This document shows positions 24,144 through 32,031 of a stretch of 64,000 nucleotides of DNA, in pieces. Source of the stretch: JANMES01 sp038329865 (lineage in GTDB: Bacteria; Planctomycetota; Phycisphaerae; Tepidisphaerales; Tepidisphaeraceae); the NCBI GenBank assembly GCA_038329865.1, contig JBBQNK010000024.1:5029-69028 (forward strand). Reading direction: 5' to 3'. The position numbers were made by a program, and so were the translations under genes. Numbering within the stretch: position 1 is the stretch's first letter; each line of letters begins with the position of its first letter. The notes below the pieces were generated by a model. The model was not told the origin of the DNA. It made no database searches and was given only the letters and a program-made list of their open reading frames with translations.

Positions 24144-24620
24144 TTATCCCAGCGCTGTACCGATGATCTCTGCTTCAAAAACGATGTTGCCGTTCACGAT
24201 GCCCTGCGTTTTGCAACCGAAACGCGAGTGGCGCTCCCAGATTTTCTGGCCCAGGATGATCATCCGGCAGCCGGGCAGCACCTGCTGGCGGAACTTGATG
24301 TCCTGCGCTCCGCCGAAGCCGATGAACCCTTTCCACGGGCTGAACATCTTCATGTAGAACGAGCACATCTGTGCGGCGGCCTCGATCATGATGACGCCCG
24401 GCAGGATCGGCCGGCCGGGGATGTGGCCGGGGACCCAGAATTCGTCGTCGCGAACGTTTTTGAAAGAAACGATCTTTCCCTGCGATGGGTCGGCCCAGAG
24501 CACGCCGTTGATGTGCTCCATGTCGCCGCGCTGCGGATTGACCGCCCGCACGGCCTCGATATCCCAGTTGGGTTTGTCCAAATCGATGTGGCTAATGTCA
24601 AAGATCAGTTGTGGAGGCAT
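24144..24620 (-). CDS. FabZ-like beta-hydroxyacyl-ACP dehydratase
   Basis: 158 aa hot-dog fold protein. The active-site pattern is FWVPGHIPGRPILPGVIMIE AAAQ, with His about 66 and Glu about 80, as in FabZ. It is about the usual length but has a longer N-terminus (~40 residues) than E. coli FabZ. This lineage is recognised in planctomycete genomes as FabZ-like; the true acyl substrate is not known. It is transcribed downstream of the Hc1-like gene. Confidence 0.85.
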   Translation of the reverse strand: MPPQLIFDISHIDLDKPNWDIEAVRAVNPQRGDMEHINGVLWADPSQGKIVSFKNVRDDEFWVPGHIPGRPILPGVIMIEAAAQMCSFYMKMFSPWKGFIGFGGAQDIKFRQQVLPGCRMIILGQKIWERHSRFGCKTQGIVNGNIVFEAEIIGTALG

Positions 24621-24749
24621 GGATGGCTTTGGGGAATCGAAGAAAAAAGGGAAACAGCCAACAGGCGAGGAATTGAGAAAAGTCTCGATTCCGCGCCCAT
24701 TGGGCGTTTTCCCTGGTCGGACTGAACTGCTGTCTGATGGGCCGGCCTA

Positions 24750-24929
24750 TCAAGCAGGCTCAGCTTCACGCCCTTCAAGGATCTTCTTTCGAACGTCCTG
24801 GGCGGCAGACTTGATTTCCTGCATTTTCTTGCGAACACGCGTGCCGGCAGCCTTGTTGCCACCGATCGCCTTGCTCACATCTTCCTCCGCCTCTGCGACC
24901 AGACGTTTGAGCGTCTCGTATTCAACCAT
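24750..24929 (-). CDS. Histone H1-like (Hc1-family) small basic protein
   Basis: 59 aa: MVEYETLKRLVAEAEEDVSK, then AIGGNKAAGTRVRKKMQEIK, SAAQDVRKKILEGREAEPA. The GNKAAxxRVR core followed by a second basic helix is the signature of the Hc1 histone-like family (Chlamydia Hc1 N-terminal half, common in planctomycetes). It is predicted to be helical, with a lysine-rich face for DNA. GGAGG lies seven bases before the ATG and a strong promoter lies upstream. A nucleoid role is inferred from the family. Confidence 0.82.
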   Translation of the reverse strand: MVEYETLKRLVAEAEEDVSKAIGGNKAAGTRVRKKMQEIKSAAQDVRKKILEGREAEPA

Positions 24930-24965
24930 GTGAAACCTCCAATGTTGGGTTTAATGAAGTAGGAA

Positions 24966-24994
24966 ATGCTAATAGAGCCTTAGAAACGTGTCAA
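24966..24994 (-). promoter_or_regulatory. Promoter of the Hc1-like gene
   Basis: On the minus strand, TTGACA (24994-24989), 17 bases, then TAGCAT (24971-24966). The consensus -35 and exact spacing predict a strong housekeeping promoter about 40 bases upstream of the start codon. Confidence 0.78.
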
Positions 24995-25038
24995 ATGAGT
25001 CGGGAACGCGTTTTTGCTCTATTTGGCTCAATCTAATT

Positions 25039-25896
25039 CTAGTTCCGTACATATTTATGAAACAGGTCCGTTAGCCGTTTTGTGATCGGACCGGGCTCGC
25101 CAGTGCCGATTATTCGGCCATCAACCTTGGTCACGGGCATAACTTCGGCCCCCGTGCCGGTGACGAAAATCTCGTCCGCCACATACACGTCGTGCCGCTG
25201 GAGCGTCTTTTCCACGCAAATAAGCTGGTTTTTAGCACATAGTGACATAATCACCGAGCGCGTAACGCCTTCAAGAATGCCGTCCGTTGTGGTCGGGGTC
25301 TGCACTAGGCCGTCGCGGATGACGAAGATGTTATCGGCCGTACATTCGGCAACGTTCCCCTGCTGATTAAGCATGATCGCCTCGGGCACCCCGGCGTCAT
25401 TGGCTTCAATTTTGGCCAAAATATTATTCAAATAATTCAGGCTCTTGATGCGCGGGCTCTGCGCATTGGGGTGATTTCGGATGTAACTGGAGGTAATGAC
25501 GGCCATTCCCTTCTCGTACATCTCCTTGGGATAGACGTTAATTAAGTCGCTGATAATGAAGACGCTCGGCGACTTGCTGTTCCTGGGATTGATGCCCAGA
25601 TCCCCCACGCCGCGCGTCACGACGGCCCGGACGTAGCAGTCGGTGAAATGATTGGCTTTGAAGGTCTGCTCGATGGCCGCCTTCATTTGCTCGATGGTGA
25701 TCGGGATTTGCAGGCGGATGGCCTTGGCCGAGTCGTACAGGCGGCGCAGGTGGGTTTGGCATTCAAAGATTTTGCCGTTGTAAACGCGAATGCCTTCGAA
25801 CACGCCGTCGCCGTAAAGCAGGCCGTGGTCGTAGACAGAGATTTTCGCGTCGGCCTGATCGACGAGTTGGCCGTCGATCCAGATTTTGAGAGACAT
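25039..25896 (-). CDS. ilvE: Branched-chain amino acid aminotransferase (class IV)
   Basis: 285 aa from the ATG at 25896 (MSLKIWIDGQLV), with GGAG eight bases upstream; in-frame codons further out, to 25971, are encoded by the adjacent repeat. PLP-binding Lys about 151 (RIKSLNYLNN), N-terminal YDHGLLYGDGVFEGIR, and the phosphate-binding ILEGVTRSVI match IlvE. It catalyses the last step of Val/Leu/Ile synthesis. The D-amino-acid transaminase/aminodeoxychorismate lyase branch is less likely given the GLLYGDGVFEGIRVYNG context. Confidence 0.9.
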   Translation of the reverse strand: MSLKIWIDGQLVDQADAKISVYDHGLLYGDGVFEGIRVYNGKIFECQTHLRRLYDSAKAIRLQIPITIEQMKAAIEQTFKANHFTDCYVRAVVTRGVGDLGINPRNSKSPSVFIISDLINVYPKEMYEKGMAVITSSYIRNHPNAQSPRIKSLNYLNNILAKIEANDAGVPEAIMLNQQGNVAECTADNIFVIRDGLVQTPTTTDGILEGVTRSVIMSLCAKNQLICVEKTLQRHDVYVADEIFVTGTGAEVMPVTKVDGRIIGTGEPGPITKRLTDLFHKYVRN

Positions 25897-25929
25897 CGGA
25901 GACTCCATTTTCAATTCGTGATCCTCGTT

Positions 25930-25993
25930 GCTGGTGATTGATGTGTGGTGATTGACGGGAATGTTCGTCAATCACCACTCATCAATCACCAGC
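25930..25993. repeat. Inverted repeat, GTGATTGATGA type (copy 2)
   Basis: 28-base arms (25930-25957, 25966-25993) with one mismatch around an 8-base spacer. The core TGATGAGTGGTGATTGACG is shared with the element at 9056-9133, 17 kb away. It runs almost to the stop codon of the lolD-like gene. Confidence 0.92.
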
Positions 25994-25994
25994 A

Positions 25995-26741
25995 TCATTT
26001 TGCCTGTTCCAGCTTCCCGTCCACCAGCACCAGCACGCGATCCGACTCGCGGGCCAAGGCACGGTCGTGCGTGACCATCACGATGGTCTGGCCGGCCGTC
26101 TGATGCAATCCTTCGAGCACAGCCATGATCTGCCGACCGGTGTCGGCGTCTAAATTGCCGGTCGGCTCGTCGGCGAAGAGCACTTTGGGGGAGTTCATCA
26201 GCGCCCGTGCGATCGCCACCCGCTGCCGCTCGCCGCCGCTGAGTTGGTTGGGGCGGTGCTTAAGCCGGTGACCCATACCTAGTTCTTCCAGGATGCTCAT
26301 CGCCCGTTCGCGAATGGCCTTGCCGTTGGTTTTGAACGACATCCACGAGTGCTCGATCATGCTGGAAAGCATGGCGTTTTCCAGCACGTTCAGTTCCGGG
26401 AGCAGGTGATAAAACTGGAAAACGAAACCGAACTGCGTATTCCGCAGCCGGCTGCGCTCGCGGGCGGAGAGTGCGTTCAGGTTCGTGCCCTGGTATTCGA
26501 TCGTGCCGTCGTCAGCGTCGTCGAGCGCGCCGAGCATGTGCAGCAGCGTGCTCTTGCCCGATCCGGATCGGCCTTCAATGGCGATGAACTCGCCGGACTT
26601 GATCGAAATATCGACGTGCTTGAGCACCAGCACCTTGCTGTCGCCCATCTTGAATGATTTTTTCAGGCCTGATCCGCGCAGGATTGGCGCATTCGAGGGC
26701 ATCGAGGGTGGCGGAACGGGTTGCGTTTGCAGGTTGCTCAT
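25995..26741 (-). CDS. LolD-like ABC transporter ATP-binding protein
   Basis: 248 aa from the ATG at 26741; an in-frame GTG at 26759 lies within the palindrome. Walker A GRSGSGKST, the LolD/MacB-type FVFQFYHLLPELNVLENAML, signature LSGGERQRVAIARAL and Walker B VLFADEPTGNLD are complete. This family drives lipoprotein release or MacB-type export, but no LolC/E or MacB permease is nearby, so the partner must be encoded elsewhere. Confidence 0.88.
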   Translation of the reverse strand: MSNLQTQPVPPPSMPSNAPILRGSGLKKSFKMGDSKVLVLKHVDISIKSGEFIAIEGRSGSGKSTLLHMLGALDDADDGTIEYQGTNLNALSARERSRLRNTQFGFVFQFYHLLPELNVLENAMLSSMIEHSWMSFKTNGKAIRERAMSILEELGMGHRLKHRPNQLSGGERQRVAIARALMNSPKVLFADEPTGNLDADTGRQIMAVLEGLHQTAGQTIVMVTHDRALARESDRVLVLVDGKLEQAK

Positions 26742-26748
26742 AATTTCC

Positions 26749-26774
26749 GGGCTAGCCACTTAAGTGGCTAGCCC
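26749..26774. repeat. Perfect 26-bp palindrome
   Basis: GGGCTAGCCACTTAAGTGGC TAGCCC is its own reverse complement with no loop. It sits between the lolD-like start and the terminator of sod. A protein-binding site is as plausible as a REP-like element. Confidence 0.75.
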
Positions 26775-26813
26775 AGTGATCGTACGAATTAAAATTGCGC
26801 ACCATCGAGAAAC

Positions 26814-26845
26814 AAACCGACCGGCGCCAAGCGCCGGTCGGTTCG
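26814..26845 (-). terminator. Terminator of the sod transcript
   Basis: ACCGACCGGCGC/GCGCCGGTCGGT form a 12-bp stem around CAA. Read on the minus strand the stem is followed by TTGTTTCTC, placed 25 bases after the sod stop. Confidence 0.8.
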
Positions 26846-26869
26846 CATTGGATATCGCGATCGCGACTC

Positions 26870-27490
26870 TTACTGCGCCCGACCGAATCGGTCGTCGGCA
26901 ATCTTCCAGTTTACTACGTTGAAGAACGCCGCGATGTATTCCGGGCGGCGGTTCTGGTACTTGAGGTAGTACGCGTGTTCCCACACGTCCAGGCCGATGA
27001 CCGGGAACGCGCCTTCCATGATCGGGCTGTCCTGGTTCGGCAGCGAGATCACTTCCAGCTTGGTCCCGCGCTTAATGAGCCACGCCCAGCCGGAGCCGAA
27101 GCGAGTCGTCGCGGCGGCGGTGAATTTTTCCTTGAAGGCATCGAAGCTGCCGAAGGTGCTGGTGATCGCGGCCGCCAGCGCGCCGACCGGGGCCGATCCG
27201 GGCTTGCCTGCCGGGTTAATGATCTCCCAGAACAGTGAGTGATTGTGATGCCCGCCGCCGTTGTTGCGGACGGCCGTCTTGATCGCATCAGGCACGAGCG
27301 CGAGGTTGTTCGCGAGGATTTCGTGCAGGGGCTTGCCGTCGAGTTGCGGGGCCGATTCGCTGATGGCTTTATTGAGGTTGTTCACGTAAGCCTGGTGGTG
27401 CTTGCCGTGATGGATTTCCATGGTGGCTTTGTCGATGTTGGGCTCCAGTGCGTCAGACGGAAACGGGAGCGGCGGAAGCGTGAAAGGCAT
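26870..27490 (-). CDS. Superoxide dismutase [Fe/Mn]
   Basis: 206 aa. Metal ligands are in place: His in MEIHHGKHH (about 27), His in GGGHHNHSLFW (about 84), and Asp/His in DVWEHAYYLKY. The GGGHHNHS context and the late-sequence glutamine/glycine pattern are more like Mn or cambialistic enzymes; I do not choose the metal. AAGGAG precedes the ATG. It starts 24 bases after the DedA stop on the same strand and is probably co-transcribed with it. Confidence 0.95.
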   Translation of the reverse strand: MPFTLPPLPFPSDALEPNIDKATMEIHHGKHHQAYVNNLNKAISESAPQLDGKPLHEILANNLALVPDAIKTAVRNNGGGHHNHSLFWEIINPAGKPGSAPVGALAAAITSTFGSFDAFKEKFTAAATTRFGSGWAWLIKRGTKLEVISLPNQDSPIMEGAFPVIGLDVWEHAYYLKYQNRRPEYIAAFFNVVNWKIADDRFGRAQ

Positions 27491-27514
27491 AACATTCTCC
27501 TTCGTGAATGTGGT

Positions 27515-28204
27515 CTATTCTTGAGCCTTGGAAGGGTATCCCGGCTTAACGACTTTGTCTACGACGGCCTGAGCGGGGGTTTTGTGCGTTTTGCGTCGCC
27601 AGTAGATGTAGGCGATGAGTACAATCGCCGCCACAACGCCGAAAATACCTAACCCTATTTTGAACTCTTCAATCTTCTTCTCCAGCAAATCCATGTTCGC
27701 CCCGAGCCACATGCCCAAGGCGATGAACATCCCACCGCTGACCAGCGCCGCCAGGCCGTCGGCAATGATGAATTTGAGGAAACTGAACCGGATCGTCCCC
27801 GCCGCCACGACCATCCCGCCGCGAATTCCAGCGAACAATCGGCCGACGGCGACTACCCAGACGCCGTACTTCTCGAACAGCACTTCCGCCCGCTGGATTC
27901 GTTCGCGGGTGACGTGATGCCCGATCAGCGGAACCTTGGTGATGTTGAGCCCGTACTTGCGGCCAAGCGAATAGAGTACGCAATCGCCGCCGATGATCCC
28001 GCACCACGCGACCACCGCGGCGATCGGCAATGACATATTGTGGCTGCCGACAAAAATCCCCGCGACGGTGAGCGGGATATCCTCCGGCAGCGGAAGCCCG
28101 ACGCCGCAAGCGAAAAGAAGCCCAAACAGCGCGAAGTATCCGCCGCTGCCGACCAGCTCCATCACCTTGTGAAGATTCAGTCCGAATAACGCGAGCCAAT
28201 GCAT
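27515..28204 (-). CDS. DedA family membrane protein
   Basis: 229 aa with several predicted helices. The DedA/SNARE-associated pattern is visible: LPLPEDIPLTVAGIFVG (with the membrane-embedded acidic/proline motif PLPED), GDCVLYSLGRKYG, and the arginine motif FAGIRGGMVVAAGTIRFSF. DedA proteins act as lipid scramblases for undecaprenyl or phospholipid carriers and protect against stress. Located upstream of sod. Confidence 0.92.
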   Translation of the reverse strand: MHWLALFGLNLHKVMELVGSGGYFALFGLLFACGVGLPLPEDIPLTVAGIFVGSHNMSLPIAAVVAWCGIIGGDCVLYSLGRKYGLNITKVPLIGHHVTRERIQRAEVLFEKYGVWVVAVGRLFAGIRGGMVVAAGTIRFSFLKFIIADGLAALVSGGMFIALGMWLGANMDLLEKKIEEFKIGLGIFGVVAAIVLIAYIYWRRKTHKTPAQAVVDKVVKPGYPSKAQE

Positions 28205-28266
28205 GATCGAACCTTACTGGATGAGTGAGTGACGAGGCAACGTGAATGAGACTAGAAAATACGACG

Positions 28267-28704
28267 TTAAATGTAATACATCTGCTGCTGTAACCCGCCG
28301 GCCTTGCTGACGAGCTCGAGCAACTGCTCGAGCGTGAGGTCGTCGAGCACTTTGTCGTACGCCGCCGTCAGCTTGTCATTAAGGAGGTGCACGGCGATCT
28401 CGCCCGGAAGCAATTCCCCCGGCTTGGCGATGTCCATGACCGTCAGCCGACCTTCGAGCCGGCGGATTAATTCGCCGACGGAAATTTCTCGCGGCGGTCG
28501 CGCCAGCCGATACCCGCCGCCGCTGCCGACTTTGCTTTCGAGGAAGCCGCCCCGCCTCAGTGCGAGCAGAATTGCCTCGAGGAACTTGTTGGGTAGGGTT
28601 TCGGACTTAGCCAGATCGCGCGACTGCACGTAATCGTTCGGCCACAGCTTGGCGAGCTGCACCACCGCCCGCAATCCGTATTCAGTCCGCTTCGAAAGGC
28701 GCAA
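28267..28704 (-). CDS. Rrf2-family transcriptional regulator without cysteines
   Basis: 145 aa from a TTG start (GGAG seven bases upstream). Winged-helix N-terminus MRLSKRTEYGLRAVVQLAKL, recognition region NKFLEAILLALRRGGFLESK, and wing VGSGGGYRLARPPREISVGE are typical of Rrf2. The three cysteines that hold the Fe-S cluster in IscR/NsrR are absent; there is no cysteine in the protein. It diverges from the DsbD gene and sits upstream of the dedA-sod pair, so any of these could be its targets. Confidence 0.9.
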   Translation of the reverse strand: MRLSKRTEYGLRAVVQLAKLWPNDYVQSRDLAKSETLPNKFLEAILLALRRGGFLESKVGSGGGYRLARPPREISVGELIRRLEGRLTVMDIAKPGELLPGEIAVHLLNDKLTAAYDKVLDDLTLEQLLELVSKAGGLQQQMYYI

Positions 28705-28812
28705 AACGTGTCTCCGCTGGAATTCCTACTAAAATAGTACGAATTCGGAGGAAAGGGGTCAATTCGGTTCGCCGAGGGAATGTATTGGCGATCCCGACGA
28801 TATCATGCGGGC

Positions 28813-30642
28813 ATGCAACGTTTGTTTTTCCTCGCCCTGATCCTCGTTGGCCTGATTTTCACCACCGCCAACGCCGCCCCGGCGCCGACGGCGACATTCT
28901 CCGAAACCGCAAGCAGCAATCCCCTCCACGCGGGGCAGCGTGAGGTCATCGCGATAGTGATCGACGTCCCGGAAGGATTGCATGCACAGTCGCACACGCC
29001 GCTGGAAAAGGGATTGATCGCCCTTTCAGTTTCGATCGATCCGCAGCCGGGCATTTCTGTCGGGCCCGCGATTTATCCCGAAGGCAAAATTGAAAATTAC
29101 CCGCTGCTCGGAAAAGTAAGCGTCTATACCGGCCGGGTGATCGTCTACGTGCCGATCGATATCGCCGCCGATGCCCGCGGACCAATTACTCTAAACGGCG
29201 GCGTGCTGTTTCAACTCTGCGACGACAAGCAATGCTTCATCCCGCCGCGAAAGCCTCTGCCGTTTACGATTGAAACTAGCATCGCGTTGCAAGGTTCGTT
29301 CAAGAGCGCGTTAGACGAACCGATTTTCGCGGGATTTGACCGCAAGTTGCTCGCCGCACCGATCGGCCTGCCCGACGTCGAACCGACGACCCGCGCCGCC
29401 GCCGTCGCCCCGCCGGCGGATACCGGCTCCGTGCCGACTTCGCTGATCGGTGCTGTCGCACTCGCGCTCCTCGTCGGCGTGATCTTCAACGTCATGCCCT
29501 GCGTGCTGCCTGTGCTGCCGCTGAAGGCCGTTGGATTTTACGAAGCCGCCCAACACGATCGCGGCAAGACGATCACCTTCGGCCTGCTCTTCAGCGCGGG
29601 CATGATCTCGATCTTCACCGCTCTCGCCATCGCGGTGGTTGCGAGCAAGTCGCTGTTCGGTCGGCAGATTCAATGGGGCGAGCAGTTCGCGCACCCCGGT
29701 TTCGTCTGGCCGATGGCGGCGATTCTGGCGTTTCTCGGCGTGAGCATGCTCGGCGTTTTCGCGTTCAAACTGCCGACGGGGATTTACGGCTTCAACTTTC
29801 GGCACGACACGTTAATCGGCAATTTCCTCTGGGGCGGGCTGACGGCCGTTCTCGCCACGCCGTGCACGGCCCCGCTCTTTCCGCCGCTGCTGGCGTACGC
29901 GATCGCGCAGCCGCCGGTGAGCGGGTTCATCACGATGGTCGCCGTCGGCGTGGGAATGGCGCTGCCGTATTTGATTCTCTCAGCCTTCCCACAGCTGGCG
30001 CGAAAGTTCCCGCGCACGGGGCCGTTCGCAGAGTTGTTCAAGCAGATGATGGGCTTCCTCCTGCTCGGCACGGCCGCGTGGTTCGTGGGGATTCGACTCT
30101 GCCGCGATCCCAACCAATGGTGGCTGGTGTTTGGCGTGGTGGTGATCGCAAGTGCGTTCCTGATTTTCCGCACGCGGCAAATTCTGCCCACGCCGCGAGC
30201 GATCAGCATTGCCGTGATGCTCGCGCTTCTCTTCACCGCGACCGGCCTGGGAACCACGCTGCGGCTGACGAGCGTTCCGTTCGGCTGGCACGATTACACC
30301 GTCGAATCAGCCGCAGAAGCCCGCAAGAGCGGCCAGATCGTGCTGGTGGAATTCACCGCGAGCTGGTGCCTCAACTGCAAATATATCGAGCAGACGGTCT
30401 ATCAGAATCCGCGCGTGCGGGCCGAGTTGCAGAAACGGAACGTCATCACGCTCAAAGCCGACATGACCGACTACACTTCCGCCGCCCGGCCGCTGCTGGA
30501 AGAACTCGGCGGCACGGGAATTCCGTTCACCGCGATCTACCCGGCCGATGGCGACAAACCGCTGACGCTGGAATCGATCTACACGGCCGACACGCTCATC
30601 GCGACGCTCGACCAGGCGGAAACGTTGAAGGCCTCGCACTGA
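28813..30642 (+). CDS. dsbD: DsbD-type thiol:disulfide interchange protein
   Basis: 609 aa from the ATG at 28813. It has a signal peptide (MQRLFFLALILVGLIFTTAN), an N-terminal DsbD-alpha domain with Cys about 136 and 141 (LCDDKQC), a membrane core beginning VALALLVGVIFNVMPCVLPV LPL and containing TPCTAPL, and a C-terminal thioredoxin domain with FTASWCLNCKYIEQ. It carries electrons from cytoplasmic thioredoxin across the membrane to reduce periplasmic or cytochrome-c-related disulfides. Confidence 0.93.
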   Translation: MQRLFFLALILVGLIFTTANAAPAPTATFSETASSNPLHAGQREVIAIVIDVPEGLHAQSHTPLEKGLIALSVSIDPQPGISVGPAIYPEGKIENYPLLGKVSVYTGRVIVYVPIDIAADARGPITLNGGVLFQLCDDKQCFIPPRKPLPFTIETSIALQGSFKSALDEPIFAGFDRKLLAAPIGLPDVEPTTRAAAVAPPADTGSVPTSLIGAVALALLVGVIFNVMPCVLPVLPLKAVGFYEAAQHDRGKTITFGLLFSAGMISIFTALAIAVVASKSLFGRQIQWGEQFAHPGFVWPMAAILAFLGVSMLGVFAFKLPTGIYGFNFRHDTLIGNFLWGGLTAVLATPCTAPLFPPLLAYAIAQPPVSGFITMVAVGVGMALPYLILSAFPQLARKFPRTGPFAELFKQMMGFLLLGTAAWFVGIRLCRDPNQWWLVFGVVVIASAFLIFRTRQILPTPRAISIAVMLALLFTATGLGTTLRLTSVPFGWHDYTVESAAEARKSGQIVLVEFTASWCLNCKYIEQTVYQNPRVRAELQKRNVITLKADMTDYTSAARPLLEELGGTGIPFTAIYPADGDKPLTLESIYTADTLIATLDQAETLKASH

Positions 30643-30678
30643 TCGAGCTTGTCTTTCCAATGTTTCGATTTGTAATTG

Positions 30679-31932
30679 CTATTTCTTCTTTATCGCTGGA
30701 ACGGGGATGTCGGCTAGTTCGAACGGAATGACGGTTCCCTCGACTCGACCAGGCACGGTGACGGAGAACTTCTCCGGGTGAATCGTTTTAGCGTCCTTAT
30801 CGTTGACCGCAAAGTCCGGCCATATCTTGACGGTGCATTGCGCCTGGCCATTTTGCGATAAGCGCATGCCATCGTGTGAGACGTTCCACAGCCGGCTCTC
30901 GCCGCTCGACGCCTCCATCCGGATTGCGTGAAATTCCGGGCTTTGTTCGATGAACTCGCCGCTCGGCAGACGAACGCGCGTCACCGACATGGTCATCAGA
31001 AAGTTCCGCTCGTTCTTGGGATCAGGGCCAAAATCCGAAAAGGTCAGAACCGCGTTATGCACCATCGGCACTTGCGCGACCTTGCCGTCTTCCAACGCCG
31101 CCGAGGCGTCGTGTGTCTGAATATTGAAACCGAAAACCACTTTCAGCGCGCCCCGAATCCGCTTGATCGTCGAAGCCGGCGCCGTGGGATAGTGGATGTC
31201 GCACCCGACCTGCGTGGAGTATCGGCGCGAGGGATAATCGACATTTTTCCCTTCGGTCGTAACCTCGGGCTTGCCCTGCTTATTCAGGATGATGAGCGAT
31301 CGACCCAGATCGTCCTGCGCGAGGTCGATGTCGATGGCTGGGACATATCCGACCACGTAAACCTTCGGCTCCATCGCCAGATCCACTCGCAATCGAAGAC
31401 GGTATTTGTCGCTGTTCTTCGGCCCGTCTCGATTGACCGTGATGGCGGAAACAAAAGGCATGACCGAGGAATCGATCTGCCTGGGCACATAAAACGTATC
31501 GGAGTTCTTGTTGTTGATGTTCGAGAGATAGAACGGCGAACTCGCGCGGGGATCATCCATATTGATCCGCATCCCTGTTTGCTGGCAGAGTTGACTCACG
31601 ATACTGATGAGCGGCTCTTTCTTCGCTTCAATTTTCACTCGTCCGGGCGCGCCGGCTTTGAAATCGCTCGCACGCCGCAGGGCGAAGCCGACTGCGTTTT
31701 CCATTTCGACCACGGCGTCGAAGGCCGCGAGATTGTTGCATTGAAAATCCACTCGCGTGGCGGCCAGCATTTGTTTAAGAGTCGTCGGCGCCGGCTCGGC
31801 GGGTCTTGAGGTCGGAGGAGGCGGCACCGGAATCGGCTCGGGCGCCGGCTTTGCCAAGACAAGCGTTGAAGTCGATACGCCGATAATCAAAAGCGTGGCA
31901 ATCCGATGAACGAACGGAATTGGCGCAGCCAT
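30679..31932 (-). CDS. Secreted protein, paralogue A of a tandem pair
   Basis: 417 aa with a signal peptide (IATLLIIGVSTSTLVLAKP) and a Pro-rich mature N-terminus (PEPIPVPPPPTSRPAEPAPT). GGAGG precedes the ATG. The body shares order and motifs with the next gene: PAPTTLKQML, VDFQCNNLAAFDAVVEMENA VGFAL, QIDSSVMPFVSAITVN, IKRIRGALKVVFGFNIQT, and the identical end FELADIPVPAIKKK. The early part (LKQMLAATRVDFQCNNLAAF) resembles the start of secretin-like or STN-type domains, but I cannot assign a function. Confidence 0.75.
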   Translation of the reverse strand: MAAPIPFVHRIATLLIIGVSTSTLVLAKPAPEPIPVPPPPTSRPAEPAPTTLKQMLAATRVDFQCNNLAAFDAVVEMENAVGFALRRASDFKAGAPGRVKIEAKKEPLISIVSQLCQQTGMRINMDDPRASSPFYLSNINNKNSDTFYVPRQIDSSVMPFVSAITVNRDGPKNSDKYRLRLRVDLAMEPKVYVVGYVPAIDIDLAQDDLGRSLIILNKQGKPEVTTEGKNVDYPSRRYSTQVGCDIHYPTAPASTIKRIRGALKVVFGFNIQTHDASAALEDGKVAQVPMVHNAVLTFSDFGPDPKNERNFLMTMSVTRVRLPSGEFIEQSPEFHAIRMEASSGESRLWNVSHDGMRLSQNGQAQCTVKIWPDFAVNDKDAKTIHPEKFSVTVPGRVEGTVIPFELADIPVPAIKKK

Positions 31933-32031
31933 AGGTTACCTCCGTACTTCAAGTACCGTAACCAGTTGATTGCGTTGCGATTGATCCTTTCGAAATTTCC
32001 GGGCGAATTGCCGATTGAACGGCCACACCGC

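Noticed and set aside
26749..26774. 26-bp palindrome as an operator for lolD or sod
   Set aside because: Possible, but no second copy or regulator gene supports it, so it is listed only as a repeat.
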